From IMG/VR virus record IMGVR_UViG_3300037847_004030, positions 1 through 33,971 of that record: a DNA stretch of 33,971 bases. One strand, given 5' to 3'. Source of the stretch: a virus. The notes beneath the pieces are model-generated. The model searched no databases and was not told the origin of the DNA. It worked only from the letters and a program-made list of their open reading frames with translations. The position numbers were made by a program, and so were the translations under genes. Positions 8,262-15,136 of this stretch are shown piece by piece; within the stretch, counting starts at the first letter, position 1; every line of letters starts with the position of its first letter.

Positions 8262-8519
8262 ATGATTCTAAAGAACATTTTACAAGGTTGGGGAAATTGG
8301 GCATTAAGTCAATTTAAATTGGTTAATCCTGAAATCGTACAAATGTCAAAGATGAGATTGCTTATATGTGATATTTGCGAAATCAGATCTGGTCATATTT
8401 GTAACCCCAAAAAACAGGGTGTAAATGTTAAAACTAAAGAAATAAAAAACGGTTGTGGGTGTGCAATACCACCTAAAACACTTTCCCCTGATTCCAAGTG
8501 TCCTTTAGACAAATGGTAA
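8262..8519 (+). CDS. Small Cys-rich, zinc-ribbon-like protein
   Basis: An 85-residue protein. The first 30 residues are a hydrophobic helix (MILKNILQGWGNWALSQFKL); the rest has a CDICEIRSGHIC cluster, a later GCGC and a final KCPLDKW. This spacing of CxxC, C, CGC and CPxxKW recurs in small phage proteins of unknown function and suggests metal binding. The sequence shows no catalytic motif. The gene lies between the tail and replication modules and has a near-promoter TAACTTTA at 8249-8256, five bases before the ATG. Role unknown. Confidence 0.6.
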   Translation: MILKNILQGWGNWALSQFKLVNPEIVQMSKMRLLICDICEIRSGHICNPKKQGVNVKTKEIKNGCGCAIPPKTLSPDSKCPLDKW

Positions 8520-8528
8520 AATAAATAT

Positions 8529-8741
8529 ATGACTATAGAACAATCATTTATCAATGATTTCGAGATTGAGTTCATTGATGATTTAAGGCGATTAAGCCTT
8601 TTAAAGAAAGATGTTGCCGAAAAGTTAGAAATAACTATGCCAACACTTAATTCAAAGATTCAAAACCCTGAAACTTTTACAGTCAAGGATTTGAAGAATT
8701 TGAAAGAATTAGAATTTAAGTTAGAAACTTTAAATATATAA
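8529..8741 (+). CDS. Small HTH (XRE-like) DNA-binding protein
   Basis: A 70-residue protein whose residues 25-60 fit an XRE-type helix-turn-helix: LLKKDVAEKLEITMPTLNSK, then a NPETFTVKDLKNL stretch typical of small phage regulators of this group. It is the first gene of the recombination and replication block and could regulate it, but no operator is evident next to it. The start is an ATG at 8529; the previous gene ends ten bases earlier. The DNA-binding call is fairly good; whether it is an activator or repressor cannot be read from sequence. Confidence 0.6.
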   Translation: MTIEQSFINDFEIEFIDDLRRLSLLKKDVAEKLEITMPTLNSKIQNPETFTVKDLKNLKELEFKLETLNI

Positions 8742-8743
8742 TA

Positions 8744-9208
8744 ATGAATAAAGAGAAAACTACGACAACTTCAAAAAAGGCAGTTGCCAAAAAGATGGAT
8801 TTTCCTAATTGGAGTATTAATCTAAAAATCTTTAGGATTCAAAATGAGATAGAAGCAATTATCAAAGATGCTAACAATCCTTATTTTAAATCTAATTATG
8901 CCGACATTAATGCAATGTTAGAGCAATTACAACCCTTACTTAATAAATATAAAGTATGTATTGAACAACCAATTAATGATAGTAAAGTTTTTACTATTCT
9001 TACTTGTGTTGAAACAGGTCAATCTAAATCTTCAAGTTTAGAATTGCAACTTGTGTCTGATCCACAAAAACTTGGAAGTGCTATAACTTATTATAGAAGA
9101 TACACTTTGCAAGGTTTACTTGGAATTAGAACTAAAGATGATGATGCAAATACTGCATCTGGGAAAACTATAAGTGAAATGAGAGATATTAAAATTAACG
9201 AAATATAA
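8744..9208 (+). CDS. erf: Erf-family single-strand annealing recombinase
   Basis: A 154-residue protein with the diagnostic ERF signature: NNPYFKSNYADINAMLEQLQ, then LLNKYKV, QKLGSAITYYRRYTLQGLLG and a DDDAN end to the core. Erf proteins anneal complementary single strands and act in recombination-dependent genome circularisation and replication. It starts three bases after the HTH gene stop and is followed by an SSB-like gene and an exonuclease gene, a complete annealase, SSB and exonuclease set. It is shorter than P22 Erf because it lacks a long C-terminal extension; the core is whole. Confidence 0.92.
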   Translation: MNKEKTTTTSKKAVAKKMDFPNWSINLKIFRIQNEIEAIIKDANNPYFKSNYADINAMLEQLQPLLNKYKVCIEQPINDSKVFTILTCVETGQSKSSSLELQLVSDPQKLGSAITYYRRYTLQGLLGIRTKDDDANTASGKTISEMRDIKINEI

Positions 9209-9212
9209 TATT

Positions 9213-9512
9213 ATGGCAGAATTTGTAAGAAAAGATGGTACTGGGCAACTTAACAAGAATGACTTCAAAAAAACTGAAAATCACCCTGATTATAGAGGTG
9301 ATGCAGTTATTGATGGCAAACAAAAAGAATTAAGTGCTTGGGTAAAAACCAATGTTAAAGGTGAAAAATATTTATCAATAAGTATTCAAGATCCATACGA
9401 TAAAGATAAAGTCAAAACTGAATCGATTCCTGTGAGAGCAGAGCAAGATAAATTATTAGATACTGTAAACACAAAGCAAGGTAACAACGAAGAAGATGAC
9501 TTACCATTTTAA
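9213..9512 (+). CDS. SSB-like single-strand DNA-binding protein
   Basis: A 99-residue protein. The middle section (HPDYRGDAVIDGKQKELSAW, then VKGEKYLSIS) fits the short OB-fold proteins grouped as DUF736-like. The C-terminus is EEDDLPF, an acidic tip ending in Pro-Phe like that of bacterial SSB, used to recruit partner proteins. It lies between the Erf and exonuclease genes and closes its operon at a terminator hairpin at 9517-9540. The SSB role is inferred from the tip, the size and the neighbours. Confidence 0.65.
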   Translation: MAEFVRKDGTGQLNKNDFKKTENHPDYRGDAVIDGKQKELSAWVKTNVKGEKYLSISIQDPYDKDKVKTESIPVRAEQDKLLDTVNTKQGNNEEDDLPF

Positions 9513-9516
9513 CTTT

Positions 9517-9540
9517 AAGGGGGTTTTTACCCCCTTTTTT
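9517..9540 (+). terminator. Intrinsic terminator after the SSB-like gene
   Basis: AAGGGGG (9517-9523) pairs with CCCCCTT (9530-9536) around a six-base loop and runs into a T tract to 9540. It starts five bases after the SSB-like gene stop. Confidence 0.85.
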
Positions 9541-9552
9541 AATATCTAAATT

Positions 9553-9672
9553 ATGATAGAACATATTTTATACAATGATGTAATAAAGCAATTAACTAAG
9601 ACAATTGAAAAATTAGAAAAAGAAAATAAAGATTTAAAAGATGAAAATAGAAAACTTAAAAATAGCAAATGA
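9553..9672 (+). CDS. Small coiled-coil protein
   Basis: A 39-residue ORF from ATG 9553 to TGA 9670-9672. It is a charged heptad-type helix (IEKLEKENKDLKDENRKLKN) preceded by a hydrophobic start (MIEHILYNDVIKQL). It lies just after the terminator and overlaps the exonuclease start (9641) by 32 bases in another frame. Composition and position between a terminator and the next operon favour a real gene, but it is too short to prove. If real, it could be a dimerising partner of the nuclease or only a translation leader for it. Confidence 0.45.
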   Translation: MIEHILYNDVIKQLTKTIEKLEKENKDLKDENRKLKNSK

Positions 9673-10438
9673 TTCTATTGAGGAGTATCATTCAAAGAAA
9701 TCAATATCAGCAAGTAGCTTAAAATACATAGCACAAACATCTGTGTTTCACTATATTAATAAGAAACCTATCGAGCAAACTAAATATATGATTAGGGGTA
9801 ATGCAGTACACACAATTTGTTACGAGGGTGTTGAAGAATTTAAAAAACAATATTTTGTTTTACCGAAACTTGATCTTCGTAAAAAAGATGACAAAGAACT
9901 TAAGGCAAAACTTTTTGAAAAAAATGTAGGTAAAATAGCTTTAGATGAAGAAGAAGATACAATTATAAGAGGTATTTATAAGAACTTTAATAGTAGTGAA
10001 AAAGTAAAAAAATGGATAAAGGGTAAAGTTGAGGTTTCTCATTATGGAACTTATCAAGGTATTGATGTAAGAGTTAGACCTGATTGTTTAGGTGAAGATT
10101 GGATTAGCGACATTAAAACTTGTCAAGATGCTTCACCTGAAAAATTTAATAGAGAAATAGAAAATCGTAAGTATCACCTACAAGCATATTTTTATTGCTT
10201 AATGTTAGGTATTGATCCATCAAGATTTCGTTTTATAGCTTGTGAAACTAATCACCCATTTGCAGTTGAGGTTTATAAGTTAGATCATGTTTTTATTGAA
10301 AATGCACAAGCAGATTTCGAAAGAGCATTTACTTTTTGGAAACTATATAAAGAAAAAGGTATTATTACTGGGTATCAATCGCAAGATTTTGACGAAGATG
10401 GTACGATAATTTTAAAAGGTTGGAAAAAAAGAAAATGA
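9641..10438 (+). CDS. PD-(D/E)XK exonuclease (RecE/DUF3799-like)
   Basis: A 265-residue nuclease. The N-terminus has SASSLKYIAQTSVFHYINKK followed by GNAVHTICYEG, typical of the RecB/YqaJ-like group. The active-site core is RPD148 ... D157-I-K159, followed by YHLQAYFYCL with the conserved Gln at about residue 181. Such enzymes resect DNA ends to make the single strands annealed by Erf; the Erf gene two places upstream makes this the likely partner. It ends in ATGA overlap with the next gene. Direction of resection and substrate cannot be read from sequence. Confidence 0.85.
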   Translation: MKIENLKIANDSIEEYHSKKSISASSLKYIAQTSVFHYINKKPIEQTKYMIRGNAVHTICYEGVEEFKKQYFVLPKLDLRKKDDKELKAKLFEKNVGKIALDEEEDTIIRGIYKNFNSSEKVKKWIKGKVEVSHYGTYQGIDVRVRPDCLGEDWISDIKTCQDASPEKFNREIENRKYHLQAYFYCLMLGIDPSRFRFIACETNHPFAVEVYKLDHVFIENAQADFERAFTFWKLYKEKGIITGYQSQDFDEDGTIILKGWKKRK

Positions 10439-11112
10439 AAGATTTAAGATTAGTAAGAAAAATAGTTAATAATTACTTTGAAATCAATATAAATAATAAA
10501 TCAAGAAAAAGAGATTTTGTTGATGCAAGAAGATTTTATTACCATTTATCAAGAGAATTTGTGCAAAATGCTACACTTGAAAAAATAGGTTCACTTGTGA
10601 ATCGAGATCATGCTTCTGTAAATTTTGGTATTAAAACATTGAACTCTTTTTTAGAATATGATAAAAACACTCAAAATAATTATTTAACTTTAAAACAAAT
10701 ATGTTTAAGTAAATTAGATGAGTTGGCAAATCCATACGAAAAATATTTAAGCAAAGAAGATAAACTTCAACATAGTGTTATGGAATATTTAAGTTTTCAG
10801 CACCCAGATATTTATGCAATACATTGTGCTAATGAGGGTAAAAGAAGTCCTTTTGAAAGATTTAAGTTTAAATATTTAGGTGGCAAAGCAGGTGTTCCAG
10901 ATATACTAATATTTAGATCAAATGGAGTTAAAAATGGTCTTGCCATAGAATTAAAAGTAGGCTATAATAAACCTACTGACAATCAGAAAGAAGCATTAGA
11001 AAGATTAAGAAAAGAAAATTGGGAGTGTCATTGGACAAATGACTATGATAAAACTATTGAAATTATAGACAAATATTTATCATTAAATGACACCACCGAC
11101 ACAACAGTTTAA
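10435..11112 (+). CDS. DnaA-domain-IV-like HTH fused to a VRR-NUC nuclease
   Basis: A 225-residue two-domain protein. Residues about 20-80 match the DnaA C-terminal DNA-binding domain: RKRDFVDARRFYYHLSREF, then LEKIGSLVNRDHASVNFGIK, where RDHASV (R57-V62) matches the DnaA signature RDHSTV. Residues about 105-215 match VRR-NUC: HSVMEYLSFQHP, GKAGVPD156ILIF, AIE172LK174VGYNKPTDNQ. VRR-NUC domains are PD-(D/E)XK nucleases acting on branched or flapped DNA. The fusion suggests a nuclease directed to a duplex site, perhaps the origin or recombination forks. I chose ATG 10435 (ATGA overlap) over a TTG at 10420. Domain calls are firm; the combined role is inferred. Confidence 0.8.
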   Translation: MKDLRLVRKIVNNYFEININNKSRKRDFVDARRFYYHLSREFVQNATLEKIGSLVNRDHASVNFGIKTLNSFLEYDKNTQNNYLTLKQICLSKLDELANPYEKYLSKEDKLQHSVMEYLSFQHPDIYAIHCANEGKRSPFERFKFKYLGGKAGVPDILIFRSNGVKNGLAIELKVGYNKPTDNQKEALERLRKENWECHWTNDYDKTIEIIDKYLSLNDTTDTTV

Positions 11113-11113
11113 A

Positions 11114-11350
11114 ATGGTATATTGGTCAGAATCTAAGCAAAGGATTCGTTATACTGAAATACATAATTTCGAAGATCACGAAAACTATGAGTATGTTGGT
11201 TCACTTACAAGGGTAGAATTCGATTTACTAATAGAAGCACTTTTTATGAAGTTTCAAGATGAAGAAATTTGTTTTGAAGATGTTCAACTTATGTATGATA
11301 GGTTGCGAAAATTTTGCAACGAACTAAAGAATATCACGGACAACCTATAA
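11114..11350 (+). CDS. Hypothetical protein in the replication block
   Basis: A small soluble acidic protein of 78 residues from ATG 11114, or 87 from ATG 11087 in the same frame. I prefer 11114 because it follows the previous stop by one base, as most genes here do, while 11087 would overlap the nuclease gene by 26 bases. Its middle reads VEFDLLIEALFMKFQDEEIC and it ends with a helix (YDRLRKFCNELKNITDN). No domain recognised. Context suggests a replication or recombination accessory protein. Confidence 0.55.
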   Translation: MVYWSESKQRIRYTEIHNFEDHENYEYVGSLTRVEFDLLIEALFMKFQDEEICFEDVQLMYDRLRKFCNELKNITDNL

Positions 11351-11356
11351 AGATAA

Positions 11357-12040
11357 ATGAAAAAAAGTTATTATGCGATAATACCTGCTTATGTAAGGTA
11401 TGATAAAACACTTACCCCTAATGCTAAATTATTATATGGCGAGATTACTGCCTTATGTAATGAAAAAGGATATTGTTTCGCCACTAATAAATATTTTTCA
11501 GATTTGTATAGTGTGTCAAATACTTCAATTTCCAAGTGGATTTCTCAATTAAAAGATAGTGGATATATCAAAATTAAAATGCTTTATAAAGAAAATTCTA
11601 AAGAAATAGAATCAAGGCAGATGTATTTAACAAATTTTCAAGAGGTATTGAAGAAATCTTCAAGGGGTATTGAAGAAAAGTTAAAGGATAATAATATTAT
11701 TATAAATAATAATAATACAGAAGAATATAAAAAGAAAGATTTTCCAGAGATGGTTATTAAATCATTTGAACCTATTTGTAATTTATTTCCCCCACAAACA
11801 AGACCAAAAACAAGAAATGAAATTAACTCTTGGCTTGATTGTATAGATAAGTTAGATAGGTTAGATGGATACAGTCCAAGAAAGGTTTATTACATAACTT
11901 CCAAAGTTCGATCAGATGAATTTTGGAGAGATAACTTTTTGTCAATCTTAAAACTTCGTAAGAAAAATAAAGATGGGATAAAATATATAAATCTATTTGA
12001 AGCCAAATTTGGAAAACAATTAAAACAAATGAATTTATGA
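11357..12040 (+). CDS. Winged-helix replication initiator (lambda O-like layout)
   Basis: A 227-residue protein. Residues 1-85 form a phage replisome-organiser type winged helix: YYAIIPAYVRYDKTLTPNAK, LLYGEITALCNEKGYCFATN, then VSNTSISKWISQLKDSGYIK. A low-complexity linker with NNIIINNNN follows at about 111-121, then a C-terminal helical domain (FPEMVIKSFEPICNLFPPQT, LDCIDKLDRLDGYSPRK, FWRDNFLSILKLRKKN) of the kind that loads or contacts a helicase. The gene stands before a primase-helicase gene. Two 20-base direct repeats and an AT-rich stretch lie in the linker coding region, like the origin inside lambda O. It ends in ATGA overlap with the next gene. Confidence 0.78.
   Translation: MKKSYYAIIPAYVRYDKTLTPNAKLLYGEITALCNEKGYCFATNKYFSDLYSVSNTSISKWISQLKDSGYIKIKMLYKENSKEIESRQMYLTNFQEVLKKSSRGIEEKLKDNNIIINNNNTEEYKKKDFPEMVIKSFEPICNLFPPQTRPKTRNEINSWLDCIDKLDRLDGYSPRKVYYITSKVRSDEFWRDNFLSILKLRKKNKDGIKYINLFEAKFGKQLKQMNL
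11637..11722 (+). repeat. Candidate replication origin: two iterons plus AT-rich unwinding region
   Basis: Two direct repeats, 11637-11656 and 11659-11678, agree at 19 of 20 bases (ttcaagaggtattgaagaaa) with a start-to-start period of 22 bases, about two helix turns. Each holds the dyad TTCAA-N6-TTGAA. The period is not a multiple of three, so the copies are read in different frames and protein repeats cannot explain the match. An almost pure A/T stretch with repeated AAT follows at 11687-11722. The layout fits an initiator-bound origin within its own gene. Confidence 0.55.
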
Positions 12041-12366
12041 ATAAAACACTTGTAAAAGAATTAAAAGTAAAAGCTGAATCGACTGCTGAAAAGTTTTCTA
12101 TTAGTAAGAGAGAGGGAAACTTCAACAATGAAATATTTAAGGTACTTGAAATAATTCCAATGTCTGATCATACTGCAACTGTTATAATGAAAAAAAATAC
12201 TGGTAAAAAAGCTGCATTCTTTTTTTATTATCTCAATCGTGGAATGTCAAAGGGTTGGCATTATTTTGTACCAACTGATTCTCATATTTTAGGTATGCAA
12301 TCATTTAATTTTTATAAATTAGAAATCGAAAGGAATAATTATAAAGAAAACTTTAATGAAAGATAA
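12037..12366 (+). CDS. Hypothetical protein between initiator and primase-helicase
   Basis: A 109-residue protein starting inside the initiator stop (ATGA) and overlapping the next start at 12356 by 11 bases, so it is tightly coupled to both. It has an N-terminal helix (LVKELKVKAESTAEKF), a beta-rich centre (FKVLEIIPMSDHTATVIMKK, KAAFFFYYLNRG) and a GWHYFVPTDSHILGMQSFNF segment near the end. No family recognised. The position suggests a helicase loader or replication accessory factor, but the sequence does not show this. Confidence 0.65.
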   Translation: MNKTLVKELKVKAESTAEKFSISKREGNFNNEIFKVLEIIPMSDHTATVIMKKNTGKKAAFFFYYLNRGMSKGWHYFVPTDSHILGMQSFNFYKLEIERNNYKENFNER

Positions 12367-14029
12367 ATTTTTAAACTTCGGAATTGACATTGGTTTTAAA
12401 ACTGGTGAGTTTCACACGACTTGTCCAAAATGTTCACACAAAAGAAAAAAGAAAACTGAAAAATGTTTATCTATAAATGAACCTAAAGGATTATTTAATT
12501 GTCATCATTGTAGTTGGAGTGGTAATGTAAATCTTCAACAAAAAAGAGAGTATGTAAGACCACTTGAAGTAAAAGCTGAACTATCTGATAAAACTCTAAA
12601 ATGGTTTGCTAAAAGAGGTATTTCTGAAACTACAATCGTTAATTGGAAGATTACTGAAACCAAAGAGTATTTTCCACAAGTAAATAAAGAAAGAATAGCC
12701 ATCAACTTTAATTATTATCGTGAGGGTGATCTAATCAATGTAAAATATCGTGATGGTCAAAAAAACTTTAAACTATTTAAAGATGCCGAACTTATATTCT
12801 ATGGTCTTGATAACATTAAAACAATGGACACGATTTATGTTGTCGAAGGTGAAATAGATGCACTCTCACTTCACGAAGCAGGACTTTATAGTGTTTGTTC
12901 AGTTCCTAATGGTGCATCAAAAGGATCGCAACGATTAGAGTACTTGGATAATTGTTGGGAATACTTTGTTGATAAAAAAGAAATTGTTCTTTGCACAGAT
13001 AATGATCAAGCAGGGTTATCTTTGAGAAACGAACTTGCAAGAAGATTTGGACAAGGTAGATGTAAATATGTAGAGTTTGGAGATTACAAAGATGCAAACG
13101 ATATATTAGTAAGCAAAGGTGCAAGTGAACTTCGAGAGGTAATAAGTAAAGCAAAAAACTTTCCGATTGAGGGTGTGTTAAATATTAACGATATTTGGGA
13201 TAGTGTAATAAACTACAACGAAAATGGAATCAAAAATTATAGTGTGCGACTTGGCGACAGTAACCGATATTATAACATTAGCTTCGGAGAATGGACTGTT
13301 ATCACAGGGATTCCAAATTCGGGCAAGTCAGATGTCTGCGACCAAATTTGCATTAATCTTGCGTTATCCGAGAATTTTCGAGTAGCAATGTTTTCTCCAG
13401 AGAGTTTTCCTTACGAAGCCCATATTAAAAGATTAGCTAATAAGATAAACGAAAAAGAGTGTACTATAGAAGATCTAAATAAAACCAAAGATTTTATAGA
13501 AGAACATTTTTACTTTGTTAAAATTGACTTTGACAATCTTACACTCAAAGGCATATTAGATGCTTTTAAGCAGCTTGTGTTTCAAAAAGGGGTTAATATA
13601 TGTGTGATTGATCCATACAATATGTTAGATCATTCGGCACAAAGAGATTTTACTTATGTTGGTAAATTGCTTTCAGAGATTACCCAGTTCTGCCAACAAA
13701 CCAACACTCATTTGTTTTTAGTAGCACACCCAAGAAAAATGGAAAGTGTTGATGGAAAATATAGAGTACCTAATCCTTATGATATTTCTGAATCAAGCCA
13801 CTTCTTTAACAAAGCATTTTCTTGTATTACTGTTTATCGTAATCTTGGACAAAGAACTATCTATGGAAGTGATAGTGTTCAGGTGTATGTTCAAAAAGTA
13901 AAGAGAAAAGAAAATGGACAACAAGGCGATTTTATGATAGCACCTGATTTTAAAAATGGAGGTGTATATAAAGCAGTTGATAAAGACAAACAAAGATTTG
14001 AGGTAATAAGAGATAATATTCCTTTTTAG
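12356..14029 (+). CDS. Primase-helicase (T7 gp4-like)
   Basis: A 557-residue replication protein. Residues 23-52 hold a zinc-binding domain with C23-x2-C26 and C49-HH-C52. A TOPRIM domain follows at about 160-260 (YVVEGEIDALSLHEAG, then LCTDNDQAGLSLRNELA and DANDIL). The RecA-like helicase domain has Walker A GIPNSGKS at 318-325 and a Walker B-like ICVIDPYNMLD near residue 420. It unwinds the fork and may make primers; the full primase core is not certain because the region between zinc and TOPRIM is short. It is the last gene of the replication operon and ends at 14029. Confidence 0.93.
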   Translation: MKDKFLNFGIDIGFKTGEFHTTCPKCSHKRKKKTEKCLSINEPKGLFNCHHCSWSGNVNLQQKREYVRPLEVKAELSDKTLKWFAKRGISETTIVNWKITETKEYFPQVNKERIAINFNYYREGDLINVKYRDGQKNFKLFKDAELIFYGLDNIKTMDTIYVVEGEIDALSLHEAGLYSVCSVPNGASKGSQRLEYLDNCWEYFVDKKEIVLCTDNDQAGLSLRNELARRFGQGRCKYVEFGDYKDANDILVSKGASELREVISKAKNFPIEGVLNINDIWDSVINYNENGIKNYSVRLGDSNRYYNISFGEWTVITGIPNSGKSDVCDQICINLALSENFRVAMFSPESFPYEAHIKRLANKINEKECTIEDLNKTKDFIEEHFYFVKIDFDNLTLKGILDAFKQLVFQKGVNICVIDPYNMLDHSAQRDFTYVGKLLSEITQFCQQTNTHLFLVAHPRKMESVDGKYRVPNPYDISESSHFFNKAFSCITVYRNLGQRTIYGSDSVQVYVQKVKRKENGQQGDFMIAPDFKNGGVYKAVDKDKQRFEVIRDNIPF

Positions 14030-14037
14030 TAACTTTG
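14030..14037 (+). promoter_or_regulatory. -7 box TAACTTTG fused to a small gene start
   Basis: TAACTTTG starts one base after the helicase stop (14027-14029) and is followed by four bases (TTAA) and ATG 14042. Same geometry as the other fused promoter/start sites. No TTG at the usual -33 distance. Confidence 0.5.
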
Positions 14038-14041
14038 TTAA

Positions 14042-14209
14042 ATGTTTGATATTGATATAGCAGTTATGAGGGGTTTTGGTGTAGGTTTTAACTACACTAA
14101 TGAAGATATTGAGGGTGTTAAAACTATTGCTGATGATCTTCGACATACTATCCAAATAATCTTTTTCTTCGTAATAATTAACATAAATTACTATACTCCA
14201 GTAGAATAA
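14042..14209 (+). CDS. Small membrane protein
   Basis: A 55-residue ORF ending at TAA 14207-14209. It starts with a soluble part (MFDIDIAVMRGFGVGFNYT, then DDLRH) and ends with a hydrophobic helix (TIQIIFFFVIININ). A TAnnTTTG box exactly four bases upstream supports expression. The single C-terminal segment suggests an inner-membrane tail-anchored protein. Function unknown; membrane-acting superinfection exclusion or host modulation are possible but not shown. Confidence 0.6.
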   Translation: MFDIDIAVMRGFGVGFNYTNEDIEGVKTIADDLRHTIQIIFFFVIININYYTPVE

Positions 14210-14251
14210 TATTAAAATTTTTCTCGTTGATTATCAATTAGTTAGGAATTA

Positions 14252-14296
14252 TTTACATAAAATATTTTTTTATATGTAAAATATTCTTTATATTTG
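14252..14296 (+). promoter_or_regulatory. Inverted repeat plus -7 box upstream of the orphan genes
   Basis: The 126-base gap 14210-14335 is nearly all A/T. It contains an inverted repeat TTTACATA (14252-14259) and TATGTAAA (14273-14280), 13 bases apart, then TATATTTG at 14289-14296, a match to TAnnTTTG. The dyad covers the region where RNA polymerase would contact the -33 and spacer, so it may be an operator. The leader to ATG 14336 is about 39 bases and rich in AACAA. Confidence 0.5.
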
Positions 14297-14335
14297 AGTA
14301 TTATTAAAAACAACAATAACTAAAAAATAAAGAAA

Positions 14336-14635
14336 ATGGAAAATAAAATTAAATTAAAATTATACATATATAGAGATCAAAATAAAAGTAGCTATTTTTT
14401 TAGGCTTGGTAACTTTGGAGATGATTATTATATTAAAACTTGCAAAGTACATTCAAGCGACTACCAATGGTTTATTAATATGTTAAAAAATGACTATGGT
14501 TTGATTTTTCCTAAAAACTTTAAAAATAATTGGAACTGTGATTATGATAAAGAATTTAATCAAACAGTAATTGTTTATAAAGATCTTACAACAGAAACAA
14601 AGGAAAATATTACACCTTATAGTAGCTTTGTATAA
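14336..14635 (+). CDS. Orphan hypothetical protein
   Basis: A 99-residue protein rich in Tyr, Phe, Lys and Asn. It has alternating strands (KIKLKLYIYRDQNKSSYFF, YYIKTCKVHSSDYQWFINML) and no recognised motif, signal or membrane helix. It is the first gene of a small unit bounded by an inverted-repeat promoter upstream and a strong hairpin at 14660-14678. Location between replication and packaging modules is typical of variable accessory genes. Function unknown. Confidence 0.6.
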   Translation: MENKIKLKLYIYRDQNKSSYFFRLGNFGDDYYIKTCKVHSSDYQWFINMLKNDYGLIFPKNFKNNWNCDYDKEFNQTVIVYKDLTTETKENITPYSSFV

Positions 14636-14659
14636 AATCAATCATTGTTTTAAAATTAA

Positions 14660-14678
14660 GGGGGTGAAAATCACCCCC
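14660..14678 (+). terminator. Strong GC hairpin, probable terminator
   Basis: GGGGGTGA (14660-14667) pairs perfectly with TCACCCCC (14671-14678) around a three-base loop AAA. The tract after it is ATTTAACTT rather than a long T run, so termination strength is uncertain; A/T-rich flanks on both sides would extend the stem. Confidence 0.65.
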
Positions 14679-14700
14679 ATTTAACTTAAAAGTAATAAAG

Positions 14701-15036
14701 ATGAGTATCAAAAATATATATAGAGAAATTAGTAAAATTAAAAATAACGAACCTTTAGATGTTAATACATTTGAGGAACTAACATTCAAAACTGGAATGT
14801 TAGGAGAAAAAAGATCTAAATATACTTTTAATAATGGACTAACATTATCCGTAGTGGGTGGTGATGGTTTCTATGGAGATGGTATAGAAGATTTTGAAAT
14901 CGCAATATTAGATAGCTTTGATGAACTTATGTCATTGAATATATTTTCTGATGAATATGGTAATGTTTCAGGTTGGCAAACCAAAGAAGATATTACTAAA
15001 TGGATTCAAAGAATAAAACAATATAGTGTCGATTAA
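14701..15036 (+). CDS. Orphan hypothetical protein
   Basis: A 111-residue acidic protein with an N-terminal helix (MSIKNIYREISKIKNNEP), a conserved-looking core (LTLSVVGGDGFYGDGIEDFE, then IAILDSFDELM) and a C-terminal helix (DITKWIQRIKQYS). It lies between two strong hairpins (14660-14678 and 15093-15121), so its message is insulated. The small acidic form would suit a DNA-mimic or host-inhibitor, but no family was recognised and this is only a guess. Confidence 0.65.
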   Translation: MSIKNIYREISKIKNNEPLDVNTFEELTFKTGMLGEKRSKYTFNNGLTLSVVGGDGFYGDGIEDFEIAILDSFDELMSLNIFSDEYGNVSGWQTKEDITKWIQRIKQYSVD

Positions 15037-15092
15037 AACCACTTTCCGACATAAACTGTGAAAGATAATAGGAAGTTATGAAACCTGGTTTT

Positions 15093-15121
15093 AACCCTAC
15101 TTGAAAAAGTGGGGTTTTTTT
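15093..15121 (+). terminator. Intrinsic terminator before the packaging genes
   Basis: AACCCTACTT (15093-15102) pairs with AAGTGGGGTT (15107-15116) with one G-T pair and a GAAA loop, followed by T's to 15121. The region 15037-15092 has no gene; TerS genes often follow a pac or cos site, and this gap is a possible place for one, though nothing diagnostic is visible. Confidence 0.85.
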
Positions 15122-15124
15122 ATG

Positions 15125-15132
15125 TATTTTTG
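15125..15132 (+). promoter_or_regulatory. -7 box TATTTTTG fused to the TerS GTG start
   Basis: TATTTTTG is followed by TAAT and then GTG at 15137. A TTG at 15101-15103 lies 21 bases upstream as a possible -33 element, inside the terminator stem and loop. The box rules out any start upstream of 15132 in this frame, because such starts would lie in the terminator or promoter. Confidence 0.6.
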
Positions 15133-15136
15133 TAAT

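Noticed and set aside
8235-8265. Nine-codon ORF MKKYLTLHQ whose stop overlaps the Cys-rich gene start
   Set aside because: No promoter or conserved feature supports it; it is too short to claim, though it could be a leader.
15037-15092. Possible pac/cos site or structured RNA upstream of TerS
   Set aside because: Only a weak 7-base pairing (AAAACCA with TGGTTTT) is visible; nothing diagnostic.
15101-15136. In-frame TTG at 15101 as a longer TerS start
   Set aside because: It lies in the terminator hairpin, upstream of the -7 box at 15125-15132, so it would not be on the mRNA.
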